A stretch of DNA of 47,080 nucleotides from an uncultured Caryophanales bacterium (GCA_946414655.1 CAMKPL010000001.1:1-47080), one strand, 5' to 3'; shown: positions 1 through 9,129, counted from the first letter of the stretch. A program made the numbers and translations. Notes: generated by a model not told the origin, from the letters alone.

Positions 1-921
<921 letters not shown>

Positions 922-1063
922 TTTTATCTTAGTTCAAAATTATAATCTGGTTATTGTATATAAAAAATTGACGTTAATGTTTCTTGTACATCTGTTTAGT
1001 TTTCAAAGATCAGTGACGCACTATATACTTTCGTATATCTCTAGGTTCCCTTGGAACGTGCGC
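922..1063 (-). other. rRNA operon leader with boxA-like element and folded stem
   Basis: Between the rRNA promoter and the 16S 5' end lies about 140 nt of leader. On the minus strand, 992-1013 reads as ACTGATCTTTGAAAACTAAA, matching the boxA-like antitermination element usual in Bacilli rRNA leaders. Upstream of it, 1017-1062 can fold into a three-way junction: an outer CGCAC/GTGCG helix enclosing a GTTCC/GGAAC hairpin (1045-1057) and an ATATAC-GAAA-GTATAT hairpin with a GNRA loop. Such structures are known to help rRNA processing and antitermination; the role here is inferred. Confidence 0.7.
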
Positions 1064-1069
1064 TTTTCT

Positions 1070-1098
1070 ATATTACTATTATGAAATAATTAAGTCAA
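1070..1098 (-). promoter_or_regulatory. rRNA operon promoter
   Basis: Minus strand TTGACT (-35, 1093-1098), 17-nt spacer, TAATAT (-10, 1070-1075). Transcription would start near 1063 and run through the leader into 16S. It sits just downstream of the terminator of the preceding operon. Confidence 0.8.
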
Positions 1099-1120
1099 AC
1101 ACTTTTTGAAAAATTTTTTA

Positions 1121-1153
1121 CAAAAATGAAAGCCCCTTTGGTTAGAAGGGGCT
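1121..1153 (-). terminator. Terminator of the gapA-pgk-tpiA-BI1-dfx operon
   Basis: Minus strand stem AGCCCCTT / AAGGGGCT (1146-1153 with 1131-1138), 7-nt loop, followed by TTTCATTTTTG. It begins 25 bases after the desulfoferrodoxin stop and separates that operon from the rRNA promoter. Confidence 0.88.
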
Positions 1154-1178
1154 AACTTATGACTAGAATCTAAAGATT

Positions 1179-1556
1179 CTACTCAATATTCTTTTTCCAT
1201 AATCCATGGAGATTGCAATAGGCATAAGCGGAGAAAACGATCTCATTTTCTTTGATGGCAAACTCCGCGGCTGGCACATCTCCTGGATAAAGGTGTTTAA
1301 TTTTGTAGCCTTGGTCGGTGTGAAGAACGATGAATTCAATGTAGTGTTCGTTCGTCATTGGGTGAATGACTTCACCGACGCGAACTTGGACTAACTTATC
1401 TTTTTCTTCGACGACTGGAATGTGTTTTTCAAAAGCAGCATCGACAGTATTGGCTTTAAGTAGAGTCATTGGTTCTCCACAACAAATTGTTGGAATTCCT
1501 TTGTCTTCAAGAAGCATAACAACTTTGCCACAATGATTACATTTGTAAAAATACAT
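1179..1556 (-). CDS. dfx: Desulfoferrodoxin (superoxide reductase, two-iron type)
   Basis: 125 aa, the full length of two-domain desulfoferrodoxins. The N-terminal desulforedoxin-like iron site is Cys6, Cys9, Cys25, Cys26. The C-terminal superoxide reductase site has the expected His45, His65, His71, Cys114, His117 ligands and the catalytic Glu43-Lys44 pair (sequence FEKHIP, then HPM, then CNLHG). The family reduces superoxide to hydrogen peroxide in the cytoplasm of anaerobes, with electrons from rubredoxin or similar donors. SD AAAGGA lies 10 nt before the ATG. It is the last gene of the gapA operon, 34 bases after the BI-1 gene with no terminator between, and is followed by a strong terminator. 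Being tied to glycolytic genes suggests constitutive, high expression as a standing oxygen defence (inference). Confidence 0.96.
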   Translation of the reverse strand: MYFYKCNHCGKVVMLLEDKGIPTICCGEPMTLLKANTVDAAFEKHIPVVEEKDKLVQVRVGEVIHPMTNEHYIEFIVLHTDQGYKIKHLYPGDVPAAEFAIKENEIVFSAYAYCNLHGLWKKNIE

Positions 1557-1590
1557 AATTCTTTTCCTTTAATTTGATTACGCGTGTGCG

Positions 1591-2334
1591 TTACTTCTTG
1601 CTCGCATATATACGAACAACGAAACTTAGGATACGAATGAAGATGTAGATAAAATCTACATAAAGGTTAAAGGCACACAAAACAGCAGTTTTGTTGCTTT
1701 GTTCGCCGCTATCAGCAATTCGTTTGACACGATTAATATCAAAAATAGTGATTAATAACATCGCCGCAAACATTCCATAGGAAATAACCCAGTAAATCAT
1801 TTCAAATCCTGGGAAGAAAAGCATCCAGATAATGTTAAAGAGAGCAATAAAGAAGATGCCAATCATCATTCCATAGCCAATCATTCCTAAGATTGATAAA
1901 TCTCTCTTGGTGAACCATCCGATAACAAACATAATACCAAACGTAAAGCATGTTAAGCCGAATGAAATGGCAATCAGATGGAATGGAACAAACATTGTAA
2001 ATCCAGAAATAAAGACACCCATCACGATAGAATAAAGGACATAAGGAATCATCGGACGAGATTTCTCTTTAAAGACGGAGAATTGAATCCATAGGATTAA
2101 TGGAATGTACATGATAAAGGCAACGATAAATAAAGCAATGTAGGCTTTAGCCGCATCAACATTGATTTCAGTGCCATAAGCAATTGGCCAAATACTAGAG
2201 AAAATGACTCCAATGACAGCTGTGACAATAGCGGTAATACCAATCGCCATAAACATGTAGAGGAAAACTTTTGACGCCCATTTGGTCGTCGTATAGTGTT
2301 TAACTTCTGTTTGCTTAATTGAATCAGCAATCAT
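1591..2334 (-). CDS. Bax inhibitor-1 / YccA-like family integral membrane protein
   Basis: 247 aa, with about seven hydrophobic helices after a 25-residue polar start, no signal peptide, and a C-terminal Tyr/Lys tail. The pattern, including the late GEQSNKTAVLCAFNLYVDFI segment, is typical of the UPF0005/BI-1 family, whose better-known members are pH-sensitive calcium leak channels or bind FtsH (YccA). The function in Bacilli is not settled. The SD AAGGAGG lies in the 11-base gap after the tpiA stop, so it belongs to the gap-pgk-tpi operon. Family assignment is firm; the physiological role is not. Confidence 0.88.
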   Translation of the reverse strand: MIADSIKQTEVKHYTTTKWASKVFLYMFMAIGITAIVTAVIGVIFSSIWPIAYGTEINVDAAKAYIALFIVAFIMYIPLILWIQFSVFKEKSRPMIPYVLYSIVMGVFISGFTMFVPFHLIAISFGLTCFTFGIMFVIGWFTKRDLSILGMIGYGMMIGIFFIALFNIIWMLFFPGFEMIYWVISYGMFAAMLLITIFDINRVKRIADSGEQSNKTAVLCAFNLYVDFIYIFIRILSFVVRIYASKK

Positions 2335-2345
2335 AAAACACCTCC

Positions 2346-3101
2346 TTACTTAGCAATATTTGCTATTAATTGATGAAATGAATCAACTTTCAAGGATGCA
2401 CCACCAACAAGAGCTCCATCAACATTGTCTTGCATTAAATAATCATGCACGTTTTCTGGTTTAACAGAACCACCGTATAAGATACGGACTTCATCGGCAA
2501 CCGCACCAAATTCGCGTCGAATGAGCTTGCGGCAATATCCACAGATATCTTCAGCAATTTCCTTCGAAGCGTTCTTTCCAGTGCCAATCGCCCAGACTGG
2601 TTCATAAGCCACAACAACATAGCGAAGTTCTTCAGGAGTTAATCCTTCTAAACCTTTCACAACTTGTTCTTCAATCACTTTCTTGGTTTGGCCCTTTTCA
2701 AATTGTTCAAGAGTTTCGCCAACACAGTAGATGGAGAACATTTTGTTTTGGCATAAAGCGTGCAACTTTTTGTTACAAGCTTCATTTGTTTCTCCAAAAT
2801 ATGTTCTTCTTTCAGAGTGACCAATTATCACCCAATCAATTCCAAGCTCTTTCAGCATGGAAATTGAAATTTCGCCTGTAAAAGCCCCATGATCTTCAAA
2901 ATGACAGTTTTGTGCTGCCACATGTAAAGATGGGTTTTCTTTCTTTACAGCCGAAAGAGAAAGATAAGTTGGAGCAACGCCGATTTCAACATCTTGAGAG
3001 TCAGCAAATTTTTGTAATTCGTGACTTTCCTTGGCAAAAGCACGAGCTTCCTCAATGCTCTTGTTCATTTTCCAGTTTCCAAATAATAATTTGCGTCTCA
3101 T
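2346..3101 (-). CDS. tpiA: Triosephosphate isomerase
   Basis: 251 aa, a normal length for the family. It interconverts dihydroxyacetone phosphate and glyceraldehyde 3-phosphate in glycolysis. Catalytic residues are visible: Asn9 and Lys11 (GNWKMN), His95 (IIGHSERR) and Glu167 (AYEPVWAIGTGK), plus the phosphate-binding loops LYGGSVKPEN and GALVGGAS. The ATG is one base after the pgk stop, so translation is probably coupled to pgk. The order gapA-pgk-tpiA is the usual Bacillota arrangement, but pgm (gpmI) and eno, which often follow, are absent; BI-1 and desulfoferrodoxin take their place. Confidence 0.98.
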   Translation of the reverse strand: MRRKLLFGNWKMNKSIEEARAFAKESHELQKFADSQDVEIGVAPTYLSLSAVKKENPSLHVAAQNCHFEDHGAFTGEISISMLKELGIDWVIIGHSERRTYFGETNEACNKKLHALCQNKMFSIYCVGETLEQFEKGQTKKVIEEQVVKGLEGLTPEELRYVVVAYEPVWAIGTGKNASKEIAEDICGYCRKLIRREFGAVADEVRILYGGSVKPENVHDYLMQDNVDGALVGGASLKVDSFHQLIANIAK

Positions 3102-3102
3102 A

Positions 3103-4314
3103 TTACTTCAAAATGTCGACACCTGGTAAGTGTCCATCGTTTTCAATCATTTCTAAGGAAGCACCACCACCAGTTGAAACGTGGCTGAAACTTTCCTTAT
3201 AACCGAATTCTTTAATGGCTGCAGCAGAGTCACCACCACCACAAACAGAGAAGCATCCTTTCAAGGAAGCAACAGCTTTGCAGATGGAGATTGTACCACT
3301 AGCAAAATCTTTTTGTTCAAAGACGCCCATTGGGCCGTTCCAGAAAACCATTTTTGCCTTAGCAATTTCACTAGCAAAGAGTTTTTCTGTTTCTGGACCG
3401 ATGTCCATTCCTTGATAATTTTCAGGAACATTGTCTTTGACAACTTCTTTCTTGGTCCAACCTTCGAATGCATCGGTAACAACAGAGTCAACTGGTAAAA
3501 CGATTTTACCTTTAGCTTCTTTTAAGCAGTTACGAGCATAATCGAGTTGGTCGAGTTCCACTGGAGATGTTCCAGTTTCATAACCAAGAGCTTTCTTAAA
3601 GGTGTAAGCCATCGCTCCACCAATAAGAATCTTGTCACACTTCTTCAGAAGTGAGTCAATTACTTTAATTTTGTCGGAAACTTTTAATCCACCAAGGATA
3701 GCAACGTATGGACGGTCTTCTTTTTTGACTTCCACACAACGCATTAAGTTGGAGATTTCTTTTTCGACAAGGTAGCCACAGGCAACTGGTTTGCCTTCGG
3801 CTTTTAAGAGTTCTGGAATGCCATAAGTGGAGGCGTGTGCTCTATGCGCACTTCCGAATGCATCCATAACATAGGCATCAGCAACCTTCGCCCATTCTTT
3901 TGAAAGTTCTGGATCGTTCTTTTCTTCGCCCTTTTCATAACGGGTGTTTTGAACAAGAAGAACTTCACCATCTTTGAGCGCTTTGACAGCGGCTTCAAAT
4001 TCTGGACCACGAGTAGCTTTCGAGAAAGCCACTTCTTTATTAAGAAGACCAGCAAGTGTTGGAACAACAATTTCCATGTTGTTCTTTGCTTTTTGTTCTG
4101 CAACAACTTCTGGGGCTTCTTTGTGTTTCACTTTTCCTAAGTGAGAAAGTAAAACAACTCGAGCGCCTTCAGAAAGGAGTTTTTGAATAGTTGGTAAGGC
4201 AGCACGGACGCGGTTATCGTCACGAACTTTGCCATCTTTAAGTGGGACATTAAAGTCAACACGAACGATGACAACTTTACCTTTGAGACCTTTTAATTGA
4301 TCAACAGTAAGCAT
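3103..4314 (-). CDS. pgk: Phosphoglycerate kinase
   Basis: 403 aa, a normal length. It transfers phosphate from 1,3-bisphosphoglycerate to ADP, the first ATP-yielding step of glycolysis. The N-terminal substrate domain shows VDFNVPL and DDNRVRAALPTI, then SHLGK. The C-terminal nucleotide domain shows FWNGPMGVFE, the GGGDSAAA loop and a VSTGGGASLE motif. The start is an ATG with SD AAGGAG 7 nt upstream. A GC-rich hairpin lies in the 69-base gap after gapA (see 4340-4365). It forms the second gene of the glycolytic operon. Confidence 0.98.
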   Translation of the reverse strand: MLTVDQLKGLKGKVVIVRVDFNVPLKDGKVRDDNRVRAALPTIQKLLSEGARVVLLSHLGKVKHKEAPEVVAEQKAKNNMEIVVPTLAGLLNKEVAFSKATRGPEFEAAVKALKDGEVLLVQNTRYEKGEEKNDPELSKEWAKVADAYVMDAFGSAHRAHASTYGIPELLKAEGKPVACGYLVEKEISNLMRCVEVKKEDRPYVAILGGLKVSDKIKVIDSLLKKCDKILIGGAMAYTFKKALGYETGTSPVELDQLDYARNCLKEAKGKIVLPVDSVVTDAFEGWTKKEVVKDNVPENYQGMDIGPETEKLFASEIAKAKMVFWNGPMGVFEQKDFASGTISICKAVASLKGCFSVCGGGDSAAAIKEFGYKESFSHVSTGGGASLEMIENDGHLPGVDILK

Positions 4315-4339
4315 AAATTTTCTCCTTCATTTGAGACAA

Positions 4340-4365
4340 AGAGGCGCAACATTAGTTGCGTCTCT
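4340..4365 (-). other. Intercistronic hairpin between gapA and pgk
   Basis: An 11-bp inverted repeat (4340-4350 with 4355-4365) around a 4-nt loop. On the transcribed strand it has one A-C mismatch and is followed only by TTTG, so it is weaker than the true terminators here. It could be a partial attenuator or a 3'-end stabiliser giving more gapA than pgk mRNA (inference). Confidence 0.6.
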
Positions 4366-4383
4366 GTCGTTAGTGAGATTTAA

Positions 4384-5457
4384 TTAGCACTTTTCAGCAA
4401 AGTACTTAATGGTACGGACCATTTGTGAAGTATAGGAGTTTTCATTGTCATACCAAGAGACAACTTGAACTTCGTATAAACCTTCACCAATTTTGGCAAC
4501 CATTGTTTGGGTGGCATCGAAGAGGGAACCGAATCTCATTCCGATAACATCAGAGGAGACGATTGGATCTTCATTATAACCATAGGATTCATTAGCAACT
4601 TTTTTCATATAAGCGTTAATGACTTCTGGGGTTAATTCGCCTTCATATTTCACAACAGCTGTAAGGATGGTTGTTGAACCAGTTGGAACTGGAACACGTT
4701 GGGCACTTCCGATAAGTTTTCCATTTAATTCTGGAATAACTAAGCCGATAGCTTTAGCGGCACCGGTGCTGTTTGGAACAATGTTTGCTGCACCAGCACG
4801 AGCACGGCGAAGATCGCCTTTGCGGTGTGGTCCATCAAGAATCATTTGGTCACCAGTGTAAGCATGGATGGTGCTCATAATACCAGATTGAATTGGAGCA
4901 AGTTCATGAAGAGCTTTGGCCATTGGGGCTAAGCAGTTTGTCGTGCAGCTTGCAGCTGAAATAACATTATCTTCTTTTGTTAAGGTCTTTTCGTTAACTC
5001 CATAAACAATGGTTGGGAGGTCTTTTCCTGCTGGAGCAGAAATGACAACCTTACGGGCACCAGCGTTGATGTGAGCCATGGATTTTTCCTTAGAGCAGTA
5101 GAAACCTGTACACTCTAAGACAACGTCAACCTTAAGTTCCTTCCATGGAAGTTCGGCTGCGTTTGGTTTGGCATAGATGGTGATTTCCTTACCATCAACA
5201 GTGATGGAACCTGGCTTAACAACGGTTTTTCCGTCTTCAGCTAATTCTGGTTCTTTGCTGCTAACAGTGTGTAAACCTTCACCGATATGTCCGGCATAGC
5301 CACCTTGAGCTGTGTCATACTTTAATAAATTAGCTAACATTTTTGGACTGGTTAAATCGTTAATTGCGACGATTTCATAACCTTCAGCACCAAACATTTG
5401 GCGGAAGGCTAAACGTCCGATACGTCCAAATCCGTTAATTGCAACTTTAACTGACAT
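4384..5457 (-). CDS. gapA: Glyceraldehyde-3-phosphate dehydrogenase (NAD type)
   Basis: 357 aa. It oxidises glyceraldehyde 3-phosphate to 1,3-bisphosphoglycerate. The N-terminal Rossmann motif INGFGRIGR is followed by Asp34, the usual sign of NAD rather than NADP preference. The nucleophile is Cys171 in [12 protein letters not shown] and the base is His198 in [10 protein letters not shown]. It is about 20 residues longer than usual; the extra length lies around residues 60-90 (between YDTAQGGY and the ITVDGK strand), where an acidic loop is inserted. The SD is AAGGAGG before ATG. It is the first gene of the gapA-pgk-tpiA-BI1-dfx operon, downstream of the xre terminator. Confidence 0.97.
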   Translation of the reverse strand: MSVKVAINGFGRIGRLAFRQMFGAEGYEIVAINDLTSPKMLANLLKYDTAQGGYAGHIGEGLHTVSSKEPELAEDGKTVVKPGSITVDGKEITIYAKPNAAELPWKELKVDVVLECTGFYCSKEKSMAHINAGARKVVISAPAGKDLPTIVYGVNEKTLTKEDNVISAASCTTNCLAPMAKALHELAPIQSGIMSTIHAYTGDQMILDGPHRKGDLRRARAGAANIVPNSTGAAKAIGLVIPELNGKLIGSAQRVPVPTGSTTILTAVVKYEGELTPEVINAYMKKVANESYGYNEDPIVSSDVIGMRFGSLFDATQTMVAKIGEGLYEVQVVSWYDNENSYTSQMVRTIKYFAEKC

Positions 5458-5488
5458 AAAATGTCCTCCTTTTTAAATTGCCGGGGTT

Positions 5489-5494
5489 ATTATA
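5489..5494 (-). promoter_or_regulatory. Probable -10 box of the gapA operon promoter
   Basis: Minus strand TATAAT sits 32 bases before the gapA ATG and after the xre terminator. No good -35 is seen at the right distance (an AT-run is there instead), so the promoter is assigned mainly on position and the perfect -10. Confidence 0.5.
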
Positions 5495-5509
5495 ACTTAC
5501 TTTTATATA

Positions 5510-5541
5510 AATAAAAAAGAACCACATTAATGTAAGTGGTT
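5510..5541 (-). terminator. Terminator of the long uvrA-lgt-trxB-rapZ-whiA-xre operon
   Basis: Minus strand stem AACCAC / GTGGTT (5536-5541 with 5520-5525) followed by CTTTTTTATTT. The six-pair stem is short, but the U-run is good and the site lies directly after the last gene. Confidence 0.7.
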
Positions 5542-5573
5542 TCAAACAATTTTAGTTAAACAAAAATTGAAGA

Positions 5574-5801
5574 TTATAGACCTTCAATGGTCTCAATTCC
5601 ACGGAAAAGTTCAGAAAGCGTGATGCCAAAGGCATCGCTAATTCTTTCAAGCACTTCTAATGATGGGTTTCGACGTCCGTTTTCTAAATCACAAATATAG
5701 TTGCGATTTATATTCGCTTCTAAGGCTAAATCTTCTTGTGACCATTTTCTTAAGGAGCGTAAATATCGGATTCTCATTCCTAACTGAATAACAGCTTTCA
5801 T
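5574..5801 (-). CDS. Small XRE-family helix-turn-helix regulator
   Basis: 75 aa, essentially a single Cro/C1-type HTH domain (residues about 7-65): IRYLRSLRKWSQEDLALEANINRNYICDLE is split by the usual turn, followed by NPSLEVLERISDAFGITLSELF. There is no effector or oligomerisation domain beyond the fold. Its ATG overlaps the whiA TGA by four bases (ATGA), so it is translationally coupled as the last gene of the long operon. Stand-alone XRE proteins of this size act as DNA-binding repressors; the target is unknown. It sits where crh lies in Bacillus but is unrelated to Crh. Confidence 0.85.
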   Translation of the reverse strand: MKAVIQLGMRIRYLRSLRKWSQEDLALEANINRNYICDLENGRRNPSLEVLERISDAFGITLSELFRGIETIEGL

Positions 5802-6754
5802 TTTAATGCTCCTTTATATTTTTCGGCACTTGCATGGATTGCTCTAAACAAATGGTTAATATTTGAGCGGGAGACTATTTCTCCAAGTTCCTCGCTCATC
5901 AATTGAGCAAGTTCGTTTAAAGAGGCATCATCGTGTTCTAATCGAATTCTCATCAATGTTCTTTGCTTAACATTTTGAACATGATCAATGCCTAAAACAC
6001 GATCAATAATCTTGATGTCTTTAATTTGTTTCTTACTAGAAGAAGTGGTCTTGTTATAGTTGGCATAATCGAGGTTTTGCAGGCGATTTCCGATTGCCGA
6101 AAAATCCCTATCAATTCGAATGGATTCAAATTCCAATGTTGTATTTGTTGCGCCCATCAATGATAAAAGATCCACGATTTGCTGGCTCTTTTTAAGATAG
6201 ACAACATATTTTCCCCGTCTTTCTACCAATTTAGGAGAAAACTCTGTTAATTTGCATCGAATGAGCAATTTGGAGAACCATTTAGCAAAGTTTTCTTCTC
6301 TAAGACAAAACTCCAGATGGTAGTTTGAATTTTTTGGAGAATTACAAGAACCTGATGCTAAAAATGCTCCAGAAATATAACCTGAAAGCATGTCGTCTGT
6401 ATAGACAATATTTTTTGAGATTTTTCCTTCTAAAAATGAGATTTCTAAATCATCAAGTAGATACTCACCTTCGTCAATGATAACATTATATGTTAATCTT
6501 TTTCGGAAGTTCATTGTTTTCTGGTATGAAAAACGGCAATTTAATCCATACACTCTTTCAACAGAATAATAGATAAACTTTGCTGTTTTAGCAGACTCAG
6601 TTTTAACAACAATTTGTGGACGTTTACTTCCAAGAGTTAAAGACCCATTAATACGGATAAAAGCCGACAACAAAGCTCGTAAATGTTCATCAGAAAAAGT
6701 TAGAGAACAAATCTCTTCTTTTACTTTCTGTGTAAACGAGACTTTGGCTTGCAT
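5798..6754 (-). CDS. whiA: WhiA DNA-binding protein
   Basis: 318 aa, the normal WhiA length. The N-terminal half resembles a degenerate LAGLIDADG homing-endonuclease fold (LSGYISGAFLASGSCNSP is the typical WhiA loop). The C-terminal HTH domain ends with RSNINHLFRAIHASAEKYK, as in the family. WhiA controls sporulation-septation genes in Streptomyces and affects division and chromosome segregation in Bacillus. It lies two bases after rapZ, without the yvcK gene that normally separates them. It ends in TGA, which overlaps the xre start and shows that TGA is a stop in this genome. Confidence 0.95.
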   Translation of the reverse strand: MQAKVSFTQKVKEEICSLTFSDEHLRALLSAFIRINGSLTLGSKRPQIVVKTESAKTAKFIYYSVERVYGLNCRFSYQKTMNFRKRLTYNVIIDEGEYLLDDLEISFLEGKISKNIVYTDDMLSGYISGAFLASGSCNSPKNSNYHLEFCLREENFAKWFSKLLIRCKLTEFSPKLVERRGKYVVYLKKSQQIVDLLSLMGATNTTLEFESIRIDRDFSAIGNRLQNLDYANYNKTTSSSKKQIKDIKIIDRVLGIDHVQNVKQRTLMRIRLEHDDASLNELAQLMSEELGEIVSRSNINHLFRAIHASAEKYKGALK

Positions 6755-6756
6755 AA

Positions 6757-7593
6757 TTAAAGTAGTTCCTTGTGGATAACAATCGTTTTGTATTTCTTTG
6801 AATAATACTTCGCCAAATATTCAGCAATAACCACAGAACGATGTTGACCACCACTGCAGGCGACACCAATGGTGGCGTGAGTGCGTTCGCTCTCTTTTAA
6901 TCGAGGAAGATAATAATCTAAATAAGATATAACCTTTGTTAAAAATTCTTTTGTGACATCATTATCTAAAACATAGCGAATGATTTTTTCATCAAGACCA
7001 GTTAAGTCACGAAGTTCAGGAACCCAATAAGGATTTGGAAGGAGGCGAACATCAAAAACTGTTTCCACGTCTTGCGGGACTGATTTCTTATAACCAAAAG
7101 AAACAAATGTTACAACAAAGTCATTTTGATGTGAACCAAGAGCAACAAAGATTAATTTTTTCCGGAAATCATTTTTTGATAATTTGGATGTATCAATAAA
7201 GTGTGTGAATGAAAGCCGCATATCATTGATTTGTTTAATCTCTACATCAAGCGCTTGCTCAAGAGGCGTACCGTTTGCTTCTTTTGGGTGCTTTCTACGA
7301 GACAAACGATATCGAGAAAGTAGTTCTGATTTTTCACAATATAAACCAATGAAATTAATGTTAAATCCACCACAATTCTTGGCTAATTCATAAGTTTTGA
7401 GGGCAATATCGAGGGAAACAGATAAAGCGACTTTAGCATACTTTTTCGGATCTTTTTTGTATGTTTCAAAAAGTTTTTCAACAACTTCAAGAGGAACATT
7501 GTCTGTAACATAAAATCCGTTCTCTTCAAACGTGTATAGAGCGGAGCTTTTTCCTGCTCCACCAATACCTGTAATAATGTCTAATTCAATCAT
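6757..7593 (-). CDS. rapZ: RapZ/YvcJ family nucleotide-binding protein
   Basis: 278 aa from the ATG at 7591-7593, chosen because it has SD AGGAGG eight bases upstream and begins with the family N-terminus MIELDIITGIGGAGKSS; a longer open frame upstream overlaps trxB. The P-loop is Gly9-Ser16 (GIGGAGKS, where most relatives have Ser at the third position). The C-terminal domain carries GVACSGGQHRSVVIAEYL, the conserved RapZ motif. In E. coli RapZ guides RNase E to the GlmZ sRNA; in Bacillus YvcJ is a GTPase/ATPase linked to competence. The role here is unproven. It lies ten bases after trxB and two before whiA. Confidence 0.94.
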   Translation of the reverse strand: MIELDIITGIGGAGKSSALYTFEENGFYVTDNVPLEVVEKLFETYKKDPKKYAKVALSVSLDIALKTYELAKNCGGFNINFIGLYCEKSELLSRYRLSRRKHPKEANGTPLEQALDVEIKQINDMRLSFTHFIDTSKLSKNDFRKKLIFVALGSHQNDFVVTFVSFGYKKSVPQDVETVFDVRLLPNPYWVPELRDLTGLDEKIIRYVLDNDVTKEFLTKVISYLDYYLPRLKESERTHATIGVACSGGQHRSVVIAEYLAKYYSKKYKTIVIHKELL

Positions 7594-7603
7594 AAGGTGC
7601 CTC

Positions 7604-8497
7604 CTATTTGATGAATCGTCCAGCAGATGTTGCGGCAATGGCACCATCACTAGCAGCAGTAACTAACTGTTTAAGCTTCTTTGAGACGATATCTCCGGCG
7701 AAAAATAGTCCTGGAATATTACTCATCATTTCCTCATTAACTTTTACACCAAAATTATCTTGTTCAGGTTTAAGATTTGATAAAAATTCATCTGGTGATT
7801 TGGTGCCGACAAACGGGAAAACTCCCCAAACAGGAATTTCTTTTCCATTAACTTTAATGGCATTAACTCCAATATCGTCACCAATAATCTCATCAACACT
7901 TGAATTGAGTAATAGTTCAATATTTTCTTTTTGTTTTACTTTATTAAGTAAAGAGTCGGTTCCTTCAAGTTTTTCTCCAGGAACACAGAGGTATAATTTC
8001 TTAACTAAATTTGCTAAATATAAACTTTCTTCGAGAACAATATCATTATTTCCAACAACAGCAACATCAGCGCCTTTAAAGAAGTTTCCATCACATGTGG
8101 CACAATATGAAACACCACGACCAGCAAATTCTTTTTCTCCCTTGATTGTTACACCTTCAATTTTTCTTCCTGTAGCAACAATCACGTCTTGGCAGTCGTA
8201 ACTATCTTTATCAGTAACGACCTCGAAACCATCTTCTTCCTTGAGGATTGTTTGAACGCTTCCATACTTAATTTCAATTCCGAGGTGACGCACCTGTTCC
8301 ATTAACGAAATAAGAATGTCACCACCAGTGGTATTTGGAACTCCTGGATAATTTTCGACTTTATGAAGCTTGTTTAAAAGGCCACCAGGAAGGGAATTTT
8401 CAAGAATTACAAAATCAGCATTTGCGCGCTTTAAATAGATAGCAGCTGTTAGACCTGCGATTCCTGCTCCGATTACAACAATATTGGTCTTTTTCAT
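7604..8497 (-). CDS. trxB: Thioredoxin reductase-like flavoprotein, atypical NADPH domain
   Basis: 297 aa, slightly shorter than the usual ~310. The FAD motif GAGIAGLTAA is near residue 10, the redox pair is Cys132-Ala-Thr-Cys135, and the C-terminal FAD motif is FAGDI. The inserted NAD(P)H domain is unusual: the GGGNSA loop is replaced by VGNNDIVLEE (about 148-157), and the HRRxxxR motif that binds the NADPH 2'-phosphate is replaced by LCVPGEKLEG. Family members without these motifs include ferredoxin-linked thioredoxin reductases (FFTR), so the donor may not be NADPH. SD GGAGG precedes the ATG. The HAD stop overlaps the start (ATGA). No thioredoxin gene is in the window. Confidence 0.88.
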   Translation of the reverse strand: MKKTNIVVIGAGIAGLTAAIYLKRANADFVILENSLPGGLLNKLHKVENYPGVPNTTGGDILISLMEQVRHLGIEIKYGSVQTILKEEDGFEVVTDKDSYDCQDVIVATGRKIEGVTIKGEKEFAGRGVSYCATCDGNFFKGADVAVVGNNDIVLEESLYLANLVKKLYLCVPGEKLEGTDSLLNKVKQKENIELLLNSSVDEIIGDDIGVNAIKVNGKEIPVWGVFPFVGTKSPDEFLSNLKPEQDNFGVKVNEEMMSNIPGLFFAGDIVSKKLKQLVTAASDGAIAATSAGRFIK

Positions 8498-9129
8498 AAT
8501 ATTTCCTCCAAGAATTGCTGGTAATTTTTGATATGGATGTCAACTTTTGAACCTTCTAATAAAGGTCGTGGCGACCAATCTACATAACCAAATTTCACAC
8601 CAGCATTTTTAGCTGTAAGATAATCGATTTGACCATCTCCAATGTATATAACTTTTTGAGGATTTTTTACCCCAAAATGATCCATACATTGAAGAATTCC
8701 ATCACCAGCTGGTTTAAGGTTTTTAACTTCATCAGCACAAACAGAAAATGGAATTAAATTATCAACACCAAAAAGTTTATAGGTATAGTCTGTAGCATAA
8801 CGATGTTTATTTGTAACGACTGCAAAAGGAACTCTTTTTAGTTGAAGTTCTTTAAGCATTTCAATAACCCCGGGATAGAGTTTTGAATATTTGACATAAT
8901 TTTTCGTTGAACGTTCTTTAAATTCTTTTCGAATTAGTTCTTGGTCCCCGTCTGGAAACTCTTTTTCGAGTGTCTCAGTAATTTGAGGACCAGAGAAAGA
9001 AAGAATGTGCTCAATAGTTGGGAAATAACCTGGTCGATAAAGTGGATATAACTCTTTAAAAGTCTCGATAATCATTTGATCACTATCGAGGAGCGTTCCA
9101 TCTAAATCAAACAAGATTAAATCGTACAT
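8494..9129 (-). CDS. HAD-superfamily phosphatase, PpaX/Gph-like
   Basis: 211 aa. HAD motif I is FDLDGTLLDS with nucleophile Asp8 and Asp10; motif II is VVTNKH; motif III/IV is YIGDGQIDYLTAKNAG. A helical cap (residues about 15-80) makes it subclass I. Relatives are phosphoglycolate phosphatase and the pyrophosphatase PpaX, which in Bacillus lies after lgt in the hprK-lgt-ppaX operon; the neighbouring lgt fits PpaX, but hprK is missing, so the substrate is uncertain. It begins within the lgt TAA (TAATG) and ends overlapping trxB, both signs of coupled translation. Confidence 0.88.
   Translation of the reverse strand: MYDLILFDLDGTLLDSDQMIIETFKELYPLYRPGYFPTIEHILSFSGPQITETLEKEFPDGDQELIRKEFKERSTKNYVKYSKLYPGVIEMLKELQLKRVPFAVVTNKHRYATDYTYKLFGVDNLIPFSVCADEVKNLKPAGDGILQCMDHFGVKNPQKVIYIGDGQIDYLTAKNAGVKFGYVDWSPRPLLEGSKVDIHIKNYQQFLEEIL

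Noticed and set aside
5798..5800. Possible Mycoplasma-type code (TGA = Trp)
   Set aside because: TGA ends whiA, uvrA and the HAD gene at family-typical C-termini, with ATGA overlaps to the next gene, and Trp positions such as TpiA GNWKMN use TGG.
7608..8201. Plus-strand open frame of 197 codons
   Set aside because: It lies wholly antisense to trxB, has biased Ser/Pro/Thr composition from reverse-strand codon use, and no SD or promoter.
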